NCBI GenBank assembly: GCA_016715505.1
Contig: JADJZY010000017.1
Span: forward strand, 1-64,000
Direction of reading: 5' to 3'
Source of the DNA: Bacteroidota bacterium
GTDB taxonomy: Bacteria > Bacteroidota > Bacteroidia > Chitinophagales > Chitinophagaceae
Length of the DNA: 64,000 nucleotides
Shown here: positions 48,296 to 57,020 of the stretch, piece by piece
How the letters are laid out: the number at the start of each line of letters is the position of its first letter
Position numbering within the stretch: the stretch's first letter is position 1
Translations under genes and position numbers: made by a program
The notes under the pieces: model-generated
Told to the model about the DNA's origin: nothing
Database searches by the model: none
The model's input: the letters and a program-made list of their open reading frames with translations, nothing else

Positions 48296-48990
48296 CCCAT
48301 CCAGTCAGTCAAAAGTAATCGCTCCAACTCACGGATTCCTTCAGTGGCTGGTTGTTCAATCTTGATCAAAGGCCCTTGTCGGGAAATGGCCGGAATTTTT
48401 TTATCCAATACAAATACCGGAACAAATGGCGCTGTGTATTGTAAGAGGGAAGCTGCAGGATATACCACCAAGCTGGTTCCAATCACTACAAACAAATCTG
48501 CATCCATACTGATGCGAATAGCAGGCTCAAGCATAGGAACCTGTTCATGAAACCATACAATATGAGGTCGTAATTGTGCGCCATCCTCGGCCAAATCGCC
48601 CCATTGAATATCGCCAATGATCGGATAAATCAAGGATTCATTTTTTTCGCTCCGCATCTTAAAAATTTCTCCATGCAGATGAAGGACTTTTTTAGATCCT
48701 GCCCTTTCATGTAAGTTATCAATATTTTGTGTGATCACATGCACATCAAAGTGTTTTTCCAATGCTGCGATTCCAATATGCGCTTCATTGGGATCGGCTT
48801 CCAGAATATTTTTCCTTCTTTCGTTATAAAAACGAAGCACCTGATTGGGATCTTTTTGCCAGGCCATTGGAGTGGCTACATCTTCCACCCGATAACCGTC
48901 CCATAAACCATCACTATCCCGAAAGGTTTTTAACCCACTTTCTGCGCTGATTCCTGCGCCGGTAAATACGACCAGTTTTTTCTGTTGCAT
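48292..48990 (-). CDS. Sir2-family NAD-dependent protein deacylase lacking zinc cysteines
   Basis: This is a 232-residue sirtuin. It shows V-F-T-G-A-G-I-S-A-E-S-G-L, T-F-R-D-S-D-G-L-W, T-Q-N-I-D-N-L-H-E-R-A-G, catalytic His in H-L-H-G-E, and V-I-G-T-S-L-V-V-Y-P-A. The Tyr and Arg of F-Y-N-E-R-R correspond to the acyl-selective Y/R pair of SIRT5/CobB-type enzymes, which suggests desuccinylase or demalonylase activity as well. Between H-G-E and L-R-P-H-I-V-W-F, where four zinc-binding cysteines normally sit, there are none. The start at 48990 was preferred to 49005 for fit to the family N-terminus. Confidence 0.9.
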   Translation of the reverse strand: MQQKKLVVFTGAGISAESGLKTFRDSDGLWDGYRVEDVATPMAWQKDPNQVLRFYNERRKNILEADPNEAHIGIAALEKHFDVHVITQNIDNLHERAGSKKVLHLHGEIFKMRSEKNESLIYPIIGDIQWGDLAEDGAQLRPHIVWFHEQVPMLEPAIRISMDADLFVVIGTSLVVYPAASLLQYTAPFVPVFVLDKKIPAISRQGPLIKIEQPATEGIRELERLLLTDWMG

Positions 48991-49035
48991 AGAGGGAAGA
49001 TACAATATTTAAACAAATTTTAAAAGCTGAATCCT

Positions 49036-49043
49036 TACTTTTG
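49036..49043 (+). promoter_or_regulatory. -7 promoter element of the L,D-transpeptidase gene
   Basis: TACTTTTG matches TAnnTTTG, 18 bp before the start codon. No convincing -33 box is visible. Confidence 0.4.
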
Positions 49044-49061
49044 TAAGCACTTTTCAAGGAT

Positions 49062-49837
49062 ATGTATAAAATATTTTCTACCTGGATATTGTTGATGCTG
49101 GCATTGAATTGCCAATCACAAATGCCCCCGCTCAGCACCCAATTCCCGGATTTGACTTTCAAGAATTATCAGTTATCCTTCGACCGGGTTCGAACGGCTT
49201 ACCAGAAATATGAAGCTGGTGTTCGGAAAATGTTTGAAGAAAAGAAAATCAAATATCCCTGTTCAAACATATTAATCAGGGGATTCAAAGGCAGTAATGA
49301 TTTTGAAATTTGGGGTAGAAATTCTCTGCAAGACACTTTTATCTTGATCAAAAACTATAAGATTTGCGCACTATCGGGCATTTTAGGACCAAAGCGTTAC
49401 GAAGGTGATCGTCAAGTTCCGGAAGGTTTCTACTTTTTATCGGATTTCAAACCAAATAGCGAGTATCATCTTTCCATGTTGGTCAATTACCCGAACTATT
49501 CAGATTTGATTGCTGGCGACAAAACCCGACCGGGTGGTGATATTTATATTCATGGCGCCTGTATGACCGTGGGATGTATGCCGATGACCAATGAACTGAT
49601 TGAGGAAATTTACGTTGTAGCATTGATTTCCAGAATTCATGGGCAATTAAATATCCCGGTACATATTTTCCTTTAAAATACACCCAAAAAGGATTGGATT
49701 ATTTAGGCAAGGAATATAAAAATGAGGTGGAGAAGCACAAATTCTGGATTAACCTGAAACGTGCTTATGATTATTTCGAAGCCACCCATAAAACCTTACC
49801 GGTGATGTATGACGAAAAAGGCAACTATGCTTTTTAA
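49062..49837 (+). CDS. L,D-transpeptidase (YafK-like murein transpeptidase; one frameshift)
   Basis: This exported enzyme has an N-terminal signal peptide (I-L-L-M-L-A-L-N-C-Q-S). The YkuD catalytic segment is I-Y-I-H-G-A-C-M-T-V-G-C-M-P, with the nucleophile Cys in the V-G-C part. A-L-S-G-I-L-G-P-K-R-Y-E-G-D-R-Q-V-P-E-G-F-Y precedes it, as in YafK/DpaA-type proteins. Such enzymes form or hydrolyse bonds at meso-diaminopimelate in the wall. The frame breaks near 49668; one extra T continues P-L-K-Y-T-Q-K-G-L-D-Y-L to a stop at 49837, 258 residues. Confidence 0.87.
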
Positions 49838-49905
49838 GGTCTGAATTATTTCACACTTTGCATCCCGGTACAAAACCCTTCTTCGGATCAAAACGGAGTT
49901 ACCCC

Positions 49906-50640
49906 CTATACAAATTCCGGCAAAATCATACAACTTAAATCTTTTAATCCAAGTTGGCTGTGTTTGCAAATAAATCCTTCTCCGTAAGCCACCCCGATTT
50001 TTTTACCCATCATCACATTGCGATAGGTAACTTGATTTAAATAGTTTTCGGAAGAAATATACGTTTGAGGCCCGTCCTCGGTATCTGAATAAAACTGGGT
50101 GGAATAAGCTTTGACACTTTTCATTTTATCTTCAAACTGATTGGAAATATCGATGATAAAATCAGGCTCCATGTATTGATCTTGCACATAATTAAACACT
50201 TTCTTGGGCCTCCAGGCAGAAAGGGCTTTACCATCAACGATAGTTTCGATTTTCGATAAGCCGGACAAAAAGCAGGCATCCTTGACCAACTCAGCTGCCC
50301 GGGAATGATCGGGATGTCGATCTTTCAGCGCCGGACACAAAACAATATCCGGTTGATATTGACGAATAGCTGTAATGAGCTTCAGTTTATTTTCAGGATT
50401 ATTTTCAAAAAAGCCATCCGCAAGCCCCAGGTTCTCCCGAATATCTAGTTGAAGAATTTCGGAGGCTTTACGGGCCTCTTCAAATCGTTGTTCAACACTC
50501 CCCCGACTTCCCAATTCCCCCCTGGTCAAATCAACGATACCAGTTGTCCAGCCTTTTTGTTTGTGTAATAACAAGGTTCCACTACAAGAAAGTTCAGCAT
50601 CGTCAGGGTGTGCTGCAAAGGCCAACATGTTTATTTTCAT
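49906..50640 (-). CDS. bshB1: Bacillithiol biosynthesis deacetylase BshB1
   Basis: BshB1 removes the acetyl group from GlcNAc-malate, the second step of bacillithiol synthesis. This LmbE-like zinc hydrolase has A-F-A-A-H-P-D-D-A-E-L (metal ligands), D-L-T-R-G-E-L-G-S-R-G, C-P-A-L-K-D-R-H-P-D-H-S-R-A, and V-A-Y-G-E-G-F near the end. It has 244 residues. The start at 50640 directly follows another ATG (50643). It is read after purD and the DUF4294 gene, and fits with ytxJ in the window: the organism likely uses bacillithiol. Confidence 0.93.
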   Translation of the reverse strand: MKINMLAFAAHPDDAELSCSGTLLLHKQKGWTTGIVDLTRGELGSRGSVEQRFEEARKASEILQLDIRENLGLADGFFENNPENKLKLITAIRQYQPDIVLCPALKDRHPDHSRAAELVKDACFLSGLSKIETIVDGKALSAWRPKKVFNYVQDQYMEPDFIIDISNQFEDKMKSVKAYSTQFYSDTEDGPQTYISSENYLNQVTYRNVMMGKKIGVAYGEGFICKHSQLGLKDLSCMILPEFV

Positions 50641-50700
50641 CATGATTTAGTTATATGTTTAAACATCAAAGTAACGCCATTATCTTCTCATCTGCAAACC

Positions 50701-51381
50701 TCAAGAACGTTTGGCTTCAAAATGCCCTCTGGCAAGTATTTCCTGAACGATCTCCTCAATAGCCTGATCTTCACCTTCGGGATCGTAAGAATTTTTTAGA
50801 TTATTATTAAACAGTACAGCAACTGCTTGCCAAATACCGGCATTAAATCCGCCTTTCAGGTCGCGGACAATTTGATAGCAAGGTTTACCCGTTTCCCGGG
50901 CTATGAGTTTAACCAGAATTTGTCCTTGAGAAATGGTGAGATTTTCCAGTTCATTCTTAAACTTTCGGTTCAGTTCATTTTCTTTATTTCGTTTAAATTG
51001 TTGTTTGGCTTCTTTACTATGCAATGAAGAAAGGACTGAATCCACATCCTTGAGGATCAATGAAGCGGCAACGGCATAAGGATAAACGATATACACGTTA
51101 TAACGCAGTAAAGCCATCTGCTCCTCTTGCTTTCTCCAATTTCGTCGTTCGCGTACCAGCCAACGTGGGGCTTTTTCGCGAATGATGGTTTCCCGAAGCC
51201 ACTGATGGGGTATGGTATCATTACCGATAACAATACCGCCTACCCGTATAGTATCATGATTGCTCTGTGCACGAAGAGGATTGATGCTACCCATAAAACA
51301 AAGTATCGAAATCAAACAAAAGCATGACTGTAAGCAGACAAATGGTCGGAGCTTTTGGATGAGCAGATGATTCCCTTTCAT
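50701..51381 (-). CDS. DUF4294 family exported protein
   Basis: A 226-residue protein with an N-terminal signal or anchor (F-C-L-I-S-I-L-C-F-M-G-S-I-N-P-L-R-A-Q). The mature part starts V-G-G-I-V-I-G-N-D-T-I-P-H, continues with a basic helical region (R-R-N-W-R-K-Q-E-E-Q-M-A-L-L-R-Y-N-V-Y-I-V-Y-P-Y), and then has long charged helices and a C-terminal helical domain. This is the layout of DUF4294, a Bacteroidota-restricted family of unknown role often found near purine genes or bshB1. It follows purD and precedes bshB1 on the same strand. Confidence 0.82.
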   Translation of the reverse strand: MKGNHLLIQKLRPFVCLQSCFCLISILCFMGSINPLRAQSNHDTIRVGGIVIGNDTIPHQWLRETIIREKAPRWLVRERRNWRKQEEQMALLRYNVYIVYPYAVAASLILKDVDSVLSSLHSKEAKQQFKRNKENELNRKFKNELENLTISQGQILVKLIARETGKPCYQIVRDLKGGFNAGIWQAVAVLFNNNLKNSYDPEGEDQAIEEIVQEILARGHFEAKRS

Positions 51382-51443
51382 ATGGTTACCTCGTTGATAC
51401 TATATCCAGATGACCTCAAAGCCATACAGGATGCTGTATTAAA

Positions 51444-51451
51444 CAAATATA
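51444..51451 (-). promoter_or_regulatory. -7 promoter element before the DUF4294 gene
   Basis: TATATTTG on the minus strand matches TAnnTTTG, 62 bp before the start at 51381. It suggests the DUF4294-bshB1 pair can be transcribed separately from purD. Confidence 0.4.
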
Positions 51452-51512
51452 CGGCATGTAATATTGTGCCGGCCTACTAAAGGGCCACGTATTTTTTTTG
51501 GAATGAATAGGT

Positions 51513-52784
51513 TTATTCAAATTCCCAACCAATATCCGTGCGGAAATAAGATTGGTCAAAGCGAATTTTCTGAACATTTTGTTTGGCTGTGGATAGCGCA
51601 TCGGTTAAGGTATGCCCGAGTGCAGTTATAGCCATTACCCGACCACCATTGCTGAGTAATTGCCCATCATCCAACCTCGTTCCGGCATGAAAAACCAAAC
51701 AATGCTCTACCAGTTCCAATCCCTGAATCAATTTCCCTTTTTGGTAAGCTTCGGGGTATCCACCGCTCACCAACATGATAGTTGCAGCATGCATGGGAGA
51801 AATTTCACAAAGTTCCTGATCTAGTTTTTGTTCCTTGAGCGACAACAAAGCCGGCATGAGGTCGTTGGCAATACGTGGCATGACCACTTCGGTTTCAGGA
51901 TCACCCATCCGACAATTATATTCAATCACATAAGGTTCTCCTGCTACTGATATTAAACCAATAAAAATGAATCCTTTGTAGGAAATTCCTCTTTGGATCA
52001 ATCCCTGCATGGTTGGATCGATAATACGCAATTTAACTTTATGCATGAACACATCATCGGCAAAAGGAACCGGCGAAATAGCTCCCATGCCCCCGGTATT
52101 TAAACCGGTATCACCTTCTCCGATGCGCTTATAGTCCTTGGCAATAGGTAAAACCTGATAATTCTTGCCATCGGTCAACACAAAAACCGAGCACTCAATT
52201 CCTGATAAAAATTCTTCGATGACCACCTTTGAACTGGCTGCACCGAATTTTTGATCCTGAATCATTTCAGTGAGGGCTTGAATCGCTTCCTCCGTATTTT
52301 GAGCAATAACGACCCCCTTCCCTGCAGCGAGACCATCGGCCTTTAAAACCACCGGCATGGGATGTTGTCTGAGATAAGCGACACCCTCTGCGAAACGATC
52401 GGCATTAAATTCTTTATACCTCGCAGTAGGAATACCCATTTCATGCATAAATTCTTTGGCAAAGGCTTTACTGCCCTCAAGTTTCGCGCCTTCTGCACTG
52501 GGCCCAATCACATGAATTTGGCGAAGTTCATCTTGATTAAAAAAATCAACGATCCCTTCCACCAAAGGATCTTCAGGACCTACAATGAGCATATCGATTT
52601 GGTGTTGCAAACAAACTGCTTTAATGGCTTCAAAATCATTGACGGGTAGCGGTAAATTTTGCCCCAATGATGCAGTGCCCGGGTTACCCGGTGCAATAAA
52701 GAGACGAGTACATAAAGGACTTTGAGAAATTTTCCAGGCAAGCGCATGTTCGCGCCCACCGCTTCCAAGAATCAGAATTTGCAT
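51513..52784 (-). CDS. purD: Phosphoribosylamine--glycine ligase PurD
   Basis: PurD (GAR synthetase) joins glycine to phosphoribosylamine in purine synthesis using ATP. The N-terminal motif is I-L-G-S-G-G-R-E-H-A-L-A-W, then V-G-P-E-D-P-L-V-E-G-I-V-D. The ATP-grasp core has L-K-A-D-G-L-A-A-G-K-G-V, I-E-E-F-L-S-G-I-E-C-S and the signature N-C-R-M-G-D-P-E-T-E. The C-terminal domain has M-L-V-S-G-G-Y-P. Its 423 residues are standard and it is unbroken. Confidence 0.97.
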   Translation of the reverse strand: MQILILGSGGREHALAWKISQSPLCTRLFIAPGNPGTASLGQNLPLPVNDFEAIKAVCLQHQIDMLIVGPEDPLVEGIVDFFNQDELRQIHVIGPSAEGAKLEGSKAFAKEFMHEMGIPTARYKEFNADRFAEGVAYLRQHPMPVVLKADGLAAGKGVVIAQNTEEAIQALTEMIQDQKFGAASSKVVIEEFLSGIECSVFVLTDGKNYQVLPIAKDYKRIGEGDTGLNTGGMGAISPVPFADDVFMHKVKLRIIDPTMQGLIQRGISYKGFIFIGLISVAGEPYVIEYNCRMGDPETEVVMPRIANDLMPALLSLKEQKLDQELCEISPMHAATIMLVSGGYPEAYQKGKLIQGLELVEHCLVFHAGTRLDDGQLLSNGGRVMAITALGHTLTDALSTAKQNVQKIRFDQSYFRTDIGWEFE

Positions 52785-52906
52785 GCCAGACAGCTTTTGG
52801 AGACCAAAGGTAGTATGCCCTGCTTAAAAAGCCTATCAACTTTCGGACACTTCATCAGATTTTCAGTTTCCGAATTTAATCTTATCTTGGGCTTCAAATT
52901 ATTCGA

Positions 52907-54424
52907 ATGGAAACTACAAACACACAAAAGGGACATCCACAAGGCTTGTACCTCCTTTTCTTCACTGAAATGTGGGAGCGATTCAGTTATTATGGCATGC
53001 GGGCCATTTTTATCCTTTTCCTGACCAAGGCGCTTTTACTGAGTAGTAAAGATGGGTCAAATATTTACGGCAGTTTTACTGGTCTGGTATATTTAACGCC
53101 ATTGTTGGGCGGATATCTTTGCGATCGTTATTTGGGAAACCGCCGAAGTATTTTGATTGGCGGAATCATGATGGCCATTGGGCAATTCCTCTTATTCATG
53201 AGTGCAAGTAGTTTGGGTACACCGGCATTGGCGCAAACCCTCTTATGGGGTGGCTTGACGGTATTAATTGTAGGTAATGGTTTCTTCAAACCCAATATTT
53301 CCACCATGGTTGGACAGTTATATCCAAAAGGTGACCGTAAAGTAGATAGTGCCTTTACGATATTTTATATGGGTATTAATTTGGGGGCCTTCTTTTCGCC
53401 ATTGGTTTGCGGAGGGCTGGGAGATACCGGAAATGTCGAAGATTTTAAATGGGGATTTCTGGCTGCCTGTATCGGTATGATTATTAGTGTAATCTCTTTT
53501 GAGCTTCTGAAAAATAAATATCTGAAAGGACCGGATGGAGAAGCAATTGGTATGCCGGTTAAAAAAATCGACCTGCAAAATGTGGCCATCATTCTGGGGT
53601 CAACCCTGTTAATATTCTTCTTGTTAAGTTTTAAAAATATGTTCAAGAGTGATATTGACATTATCGGATACCTCATTTATGGTGCGATGATTTTGGTTCC
53701 TGCCATTATTATTACCGACAAGTCTTTGAGCAAGGAAGAAAGGTCACGTATTTGGGTGATTTTTATCCTGGCCTTTTTTGTGATCTTCTTCTGGAGTGCA
53801 TTTGAACAAGCAGGTGCTTCTTTAACTCTTTTTGCGGATAAACAAACCGAACGACATATTGGTAGTTGGGAAATGCCTGCGAGCTTTTTTCAATCAGTAA
53901 ATCCTTTGGCGGTTATTTCGATTGCACCAATTATGACCTTGATTTGGGGTTGGTTACACAAACGCAATGCCGAACCGGCCTCTCCTTTAAAAATGGCTTG
54001 GGGGCTTGCTTTACTTTGCCTGGGTTATGTGGTGATCGCTTTGGCTGTGAAAGGCGTGGATAGTTCTGTTAAAATTTCAATGTACTGGTTATTGGCTTTA
54101 TACGTATTGCATTCAATTGGTGAATTGTGTTTATCTCCAATTGGATTATCTATGGTATCCAAATTGGCACCTGTTCGTTTTTCATCCTTATTGATGGGAA
54201 CCTGGTTTTTGGCCAATGCAGCTGCGAATAAATTTGCAGGTACTTTAAGCGCATTAATTCCGGGCGGTGAAGATGGCAGTGGAGCTGCTACTTCCTTCAT
54301 GGGATTCCAGATCACCAATCTCTACGAATTCTTTATGCTTTTCATCATCATGACCGGTATTGCAGCAGCCTTATTATTTGTATTAAGTGGCGTACTTCGT
54401 AAGATGATGCATGGTATTCGATAA
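52907..54424 (+). CDS. POT/PTR2-family peptide:proton symporter
   Basis: A 505-residue MFS transporter that imports di- and tripeptides with protons. The N-terminal motif T-E-M-W-E-R-F-S-Y-Y-G-M-R-A-I is the ExxERFxYY signature of POT proteins. The first loop has L-L-G-G-Y-L-C-D-R-Y-L-G-N-R, and the PTR2 motif is in F-Y-M-G-I-N-L-G-A-F. About 12-14 hydrophobic helices are visible, and W-S-A-F-E-Q-A-G is the helix-7 signature. It is monocistronic and ends at a strong hairpin. Confidence 0.93.
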   Translation: METTNTQKGHPQGLYLLFFTEMWERFSYYGMRAIFILFLTKALLLSSKDGSNIYGSFTGLVYLTPLLGGYLCDRYLGNRRSILIGGIMMAIGQFLLFMSASSLGTPALAQTLLWGGLTVLIVGNGFFKPNISTMVGQLYPKGDRKVDSAFTIFYMGINLGAFFSPLVCGGLGDTGNVEDFKWGFLAACIGMIISVISFELLKNKYLKGPDGEAIGMPVKKIDLQNVAIILGSTLLIFFLLSFKNMFKSDIDIIGYLIYGAMILVPAIIITDKSLSKEERSRIWVIFILAFFVIFFWSAFEQAGASLTLFADKQTERHIGSWEMPASFFQSVNPLAVISIAPIMTLIWGWLHKRNAEPASPLKMAWGLALLCLGYVVIALAVKGVDSSVKISMYWLLALYVLHSIGELCLSPIGLSMVSKLAPVRFSSLLMGTWFLANAAANKFAGTLSALIPGGEDGSGAATSFMGFQITNLYEFFMLFIIMTGIAAALLFVLSGVLRKMMHGIR

Positions 54425-54443
54425 ATTCTGAATATTGTAAGAT

Positions 54444-54494
54444 TCTAAAAATATAAGAGGGGCAGCCTGCGGCTGCCCCTCTTATATTTTTAGA
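54444..54494. terminator. Perfect 24-bp hairpin, bidirectional terminator
   Basis: Left arm 54444-54467 and right arm 54471-54494 are exact reverse complements (core AGAGGGGCAGCC / GGCTGCCCCTCT, flanked by A- and T-runs), with loop TGC. The T-run ending either arm makes it functional on both strands, between the convergent transporter gene and the 54505-54951 gene. Confidence 0.9.
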
Positions 54495-54504
54495 CAATCA
54501 AATA

Positions 54505-54951
54505 TTATGCTACCGGAACAACCTTTGAAAACTTCATTTGCATACTTGGATTCAATCCTATTTCGAGATTTAATCCGGTAAATTTGTATTGAGTGGAAAT
54601 AATGGACTGCTGAATCGCATTTGCTTTAAATAAAGCAAGAAGGATGGTATAAATGACTGTACGATCTTTATATTCTTCCAGCAGATTCTTTTCTTCATCA
54701 TCACTAATGTTATTTTCCTGATCCAAACTCAAACATAAAGTTGGAGGTATACCCACATTTATTTGGATATTGGTGATACTGTAACCAGTGCGCTGAAAAA
54801 TAGCTGCTGAATTTTCAATTTCTGTCCAGGTCTCATTCAATTTATCCAGGCCATATTGCTTTACAGAATCCAGGACTTCTGTTTTAAATAACCCTGAAAG
54901 ATTGTCCTTGATTTCATTGATTTTATCCATTGCATTTTCGAGTGCTTCCAT
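54505..54951 (-). CDS. Hypothetical protein, 148 residues
   Basis: I do not recognise this family. The first ~50 residues form charged amphipathic helices (I-N-E-I-K-D-N-L-S-G-L-F and L-D-K-L-N-E-T-W-T-E-I). A beta-rich section follows (I-T-N-I-Q-I-N-V-G-I-P-P), then an acidic loop and a hydrophobic helix (V-I-Y-T-I-L-L-A-L-F-K-A-N). The C-terminus, G-L-N-L-E-I-G-L-N-P-S, echoes the earlier I-N-V-G-I-P-P, suggesting a duplicated beta unit. There is no signal peptide or membrane span, so it is probably cytoplasmic. It has a -7 box 15 bp upstream and a terminator just after the stop. Confidence 0.7.
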   Translation of the reverse strand: MEALENAMDKINEIKDNLSGLFKTEVLDSVKQYGLDKLNETWTEIENSAAIFQRTGYSITNIQINVGIPPTLCLSLDQENNISDDEEKNLLEEYKDRTVIYTILLALFKANAIQQSIISTQYKFTGLNLEIGLNPSMQMKFSKVVPVA

Positions 54952-54965
54952 GATTTAATTTTCGA

Positions 54966-54973
54966 CAAAGATA
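54966..54973 (-). promoter_or_regulatory. -7 promoter element of the 54505-54951 gene
   Basis: TATCTTTG on the minus strand matches TAnnTTTG, 14 bp before the start codon. The -33 position is not TTTG. Confidence 0.45.
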
Positions 54974-55069
54974 CCTCGCAATCAAAAAGTATTTGCTGCC
55001 TTCGTGGGTAATCTGAATGTATCAAATGAATACGAAGCAAAGAGTGGCAACCTAGTTGCTTAAAACGCA

Positions 55070-55094
55070 TACGACCCGCCTTCGGCGGGTCGTA
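55070..55094 (-). terminator. Terminator hairpin after atpC
   Basis: On the minus strand TACGACCCGCC and GGCGGGTCGTA form a perfect 11-bp stem around a 3-base loop, followed by TGCGTTTTAAG. It is 19 bp after the atpC stop. The weak T-tract makes it less strong than the hairpin at 54444. Confidence 0.7.
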
Positions 55095-55113
55095 ACAATG
55101 ATTTTAATGATTA

Positions 55114-55371
55114 TTATTTAACAGTCTCTGCACCTTCAATCAACACAATCGTTTTATTCCGACTCATCTCAACAAAACCACCTTCAATACTATAAATCTC
55201 TTGGTTATTGCCTTTGTCTTTCAGAATTTTTAATTGTCCCTTACCCAATGCGGCCACAATCGGCGCATGGTTATCCAAGAGTTCAAAATATCCGGCAACG
55301 CCCGGCAAAAGAACGCCGTAAACATCTCCATTAAATATTTTTCGCTCGGGTGTTAATATATCCAGATGCAT
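55114..55371 (-). CDS. atpC: F1Fo ATP synthase subunit epsilon
   Basis: The epsilon subunit belongs to the central stalk that couples rotation to catalysis. Its 85 residues cover only the N-terminal beta-sandwich: M-H-L-D-I-L-T-P-E-R-K-I-F, D-V-Y-G-V-L-L-P-G-V-A-G-Y-F, L-D-N-H-A-P-I-V-A-A-L. The C-terminal helical hairpin that inhibits the E. coli enzyme is absent, as is normal in Bacteroidota. It is cotranscribed with atpD, 64 bp upstream. Confidence 0.95.
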   Translation of the reverse strand: MHLDILTPERKIFNGDVYGVLLPGVAGYFELLDNHAPIVAALGKGQLKILKDKGNNQEIYSIEGGFVEMSRNKTIVLIEGAETVK

Positions 55372-55435
55372 ATTTGTTTTTTTGCTTGTTCATGCTTTAG
55401 GTCCAAACGAAGCTTAGCCCCTTAGACCCTCAGAA

Positions 55436-56941
55436 TTAATTTTTAGCGGCCTCCATCATTTTCTTACCCTTAGCGATTGCATCATCGATGGTACCCACCA
55501 GATTAAATGCGGCTTCAGGATATTCATCCACTTCACCATCCATAATCATATTAAATCCACGAATCGTTTCTTCAATTGGTACCAATACACCTTTTAAACC
55601 GGTAAATTGTTCGGCCACATGGAAAGGTTGTGATAAGAAACGTTGCACACGACGAGCACGCGATACTGTTAATTTATCTTCCTCACTCAATTCATCCATA
55701 CCCAAAATCGCAATGATATCTTGCAATTCTTTATAACGCTGCAAAATTAATTTCACACGATTGGCACAACGGTAGTGCGTTTCTCCTACAATAGCCTCAG
55801 TCAAAATTCGGGAAGTAGAATCCAAAGGATCTACCGCCGGATAAATTCCTAAATCTGCAATTTTACGACTCAATACCGTGGTGGCATCCAAGTGGGCAAA
55901 GGTTGTTGCCGGAGCCGGATCGGTTAAGTCATCCGCAGGTACATATACCGCCTGTACCGAAGTGATTGACCCATTTTTGGTTGAAGTAATACGTTCTTGC
56001 ATCAATCCCATTTCCGTAGCCAATGTAGGCTGATAACCCACCGCCGATGGCATACGTCCCAACAAGGCCGATACTTCAGAACCAGCCTGTGTAAAACGGA
56101 AGATATTATCTACGAAAAATAAGATATCACGTCCTTTTCCGGTTCCATCTCCATCACGGAAATATTCAGCAACCGTCAATCCACTCAAGGCAACACGGGC
56201 ACGGGCTCCAGGAGGTTCGTTCATTTGTCCGAATACAAAGGTTGCTTTACTTTCTTTCAACCCTTCTAGATCTACTTTTTCCAAATCCCAACCACCTTCT
56301 TCCATACTATGGCGGAATGCCTCACCATAGTTCATGATACCGGCTTCAATCATCTCACGCATCAGGTCATTTCCTTCACGGGTACGCTCACCCACACCGG
56401 CAAATACGGAAACACCGCTATATGCTTTCGCAATATTATTAATCAATTCCTGAATCAATACAGTTTTACCTACCCCGGCACCACCAAACAATCCAATTTT
56501 ACCCCCTTTTGCATAAGGTTCAATCAAATCGATCACCTTAATTCCGGTAAATAAAATTTCGGACGCCGTACTTAAATTTTCAAATGCAGGAGGCATGGCA
56601 TGAATCGGACGACCATTTGCTTTGCTCGGTTGTGGCAATCCATCAATCGCATCGCCTGTTACATTAAACAAACGACCTTTAATGGCGTCACCAACCGGCA
56701 TGGCGATTGCGCGACCAGTATCAACCACTTCCATACCTCGCACCAAACCTTCGGTTCCTTCCATGGCAATACAACGAACACTATCCTCTCCGAGGTGTTG
56801 TTGCACTTCCAGAATCAAATCAGTAGCGCCAGGACGCTTGATTTCCAAGGCACTAAGGATATCCGGCAGACTTGTTTCTCCGGGAAAATGTACGTCAACC
56901 ACCGCACCGATGATTTGTTTGATTTTACCTGTATTGGACAT
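55436..56941 (-). CDS. atpD: F1Fo ATP synthase subunit beta
   Basis: AtpD is the catalytic subunit of F1. Start at 56941 (M-S-N-T-G-K-I-K-Q-I-I-G-A-V-V-D-V), giving 501 residues. The upstream open frame crosses the promoter and is not coding. Walker A is G-G-A-G-V-G-K-T-V-L-I, with the catalytic Glu in G-E-R-T-R-E-G-N-D-L. It also has L-F-F-V-D-N-I-F-R-F-T-Q, the P-S-A-V-G-Y-Q-P-T-L motif and the C-terminal D-E-L-S-E-E-D-K. Only atpD and atpC are here; other subunits must lie elsewhere, the usual Bacteroidota arrangement. Confidence 0.98.
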   Translation of the reverse strand: MSNTGKIKQIIGAVVDVHFPGETSLPDILSALEIKRPGATDLILEVQQHLGEDSVRCIAMEGTEGLVRGMEVVDTGRAIAMPVGDAIKGRLFNVTGDAIDGLPQPSKANGRPIHAMPPAFENLSTASEILFTGIKVIDLIEPYAKGGKIGLFGGAGVGKTVLIQELINNIAKAYSGVSVFAGVGERTREGNDLMREMIEAGIMNYGEAFRHSMEEGGWDLEKVDLEGLKESKATFVFGQMNEPPGARARVALSGLTVAEYFRDGDGTGKGRDILFFVDNIFRFTQAGSEVSALLGRMPSAVGYQPTLATEMGLMQERITSTKNGSITSVQAVYVPADDLTDPAPATTFAHLDATTVLSRKIADLGIYPAVDPLDSTSRILTEAIVGETHYRCANRVKLILQRYKELQDIIAILGMDELSEEDKLTVSRARRVQRFLSQPFHVAEQFTGLKGVLVPIEETIRGFNMIMDGEVDEYPEAAFNLVGTIDDAIAKGKKMMEAAKN

Positions 56942-56989
56942 AAGTTTCGTATTTTGAAAGCCTGAAAAAGGCCCTTTTAAAATTTTGCG

Positions 56990-57020
56990 CAAAGGTAAGG
57001 CCCACCTTTCAGAAATCAAA
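56990..57020 (-). promoter_or_regulatory. Promoter of atpD-atpC (TTTG-N19-TACCTTTG)
   Basis: On the minus strand TTTG (57017-57020) and TACCTTTG (56990-56997) are separated by 19 bases, a full match to the Bacteroidota housekeeping promoter. Transcription would start near 56983, giving a leader of about 42 bases. Confidence 0.8.
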
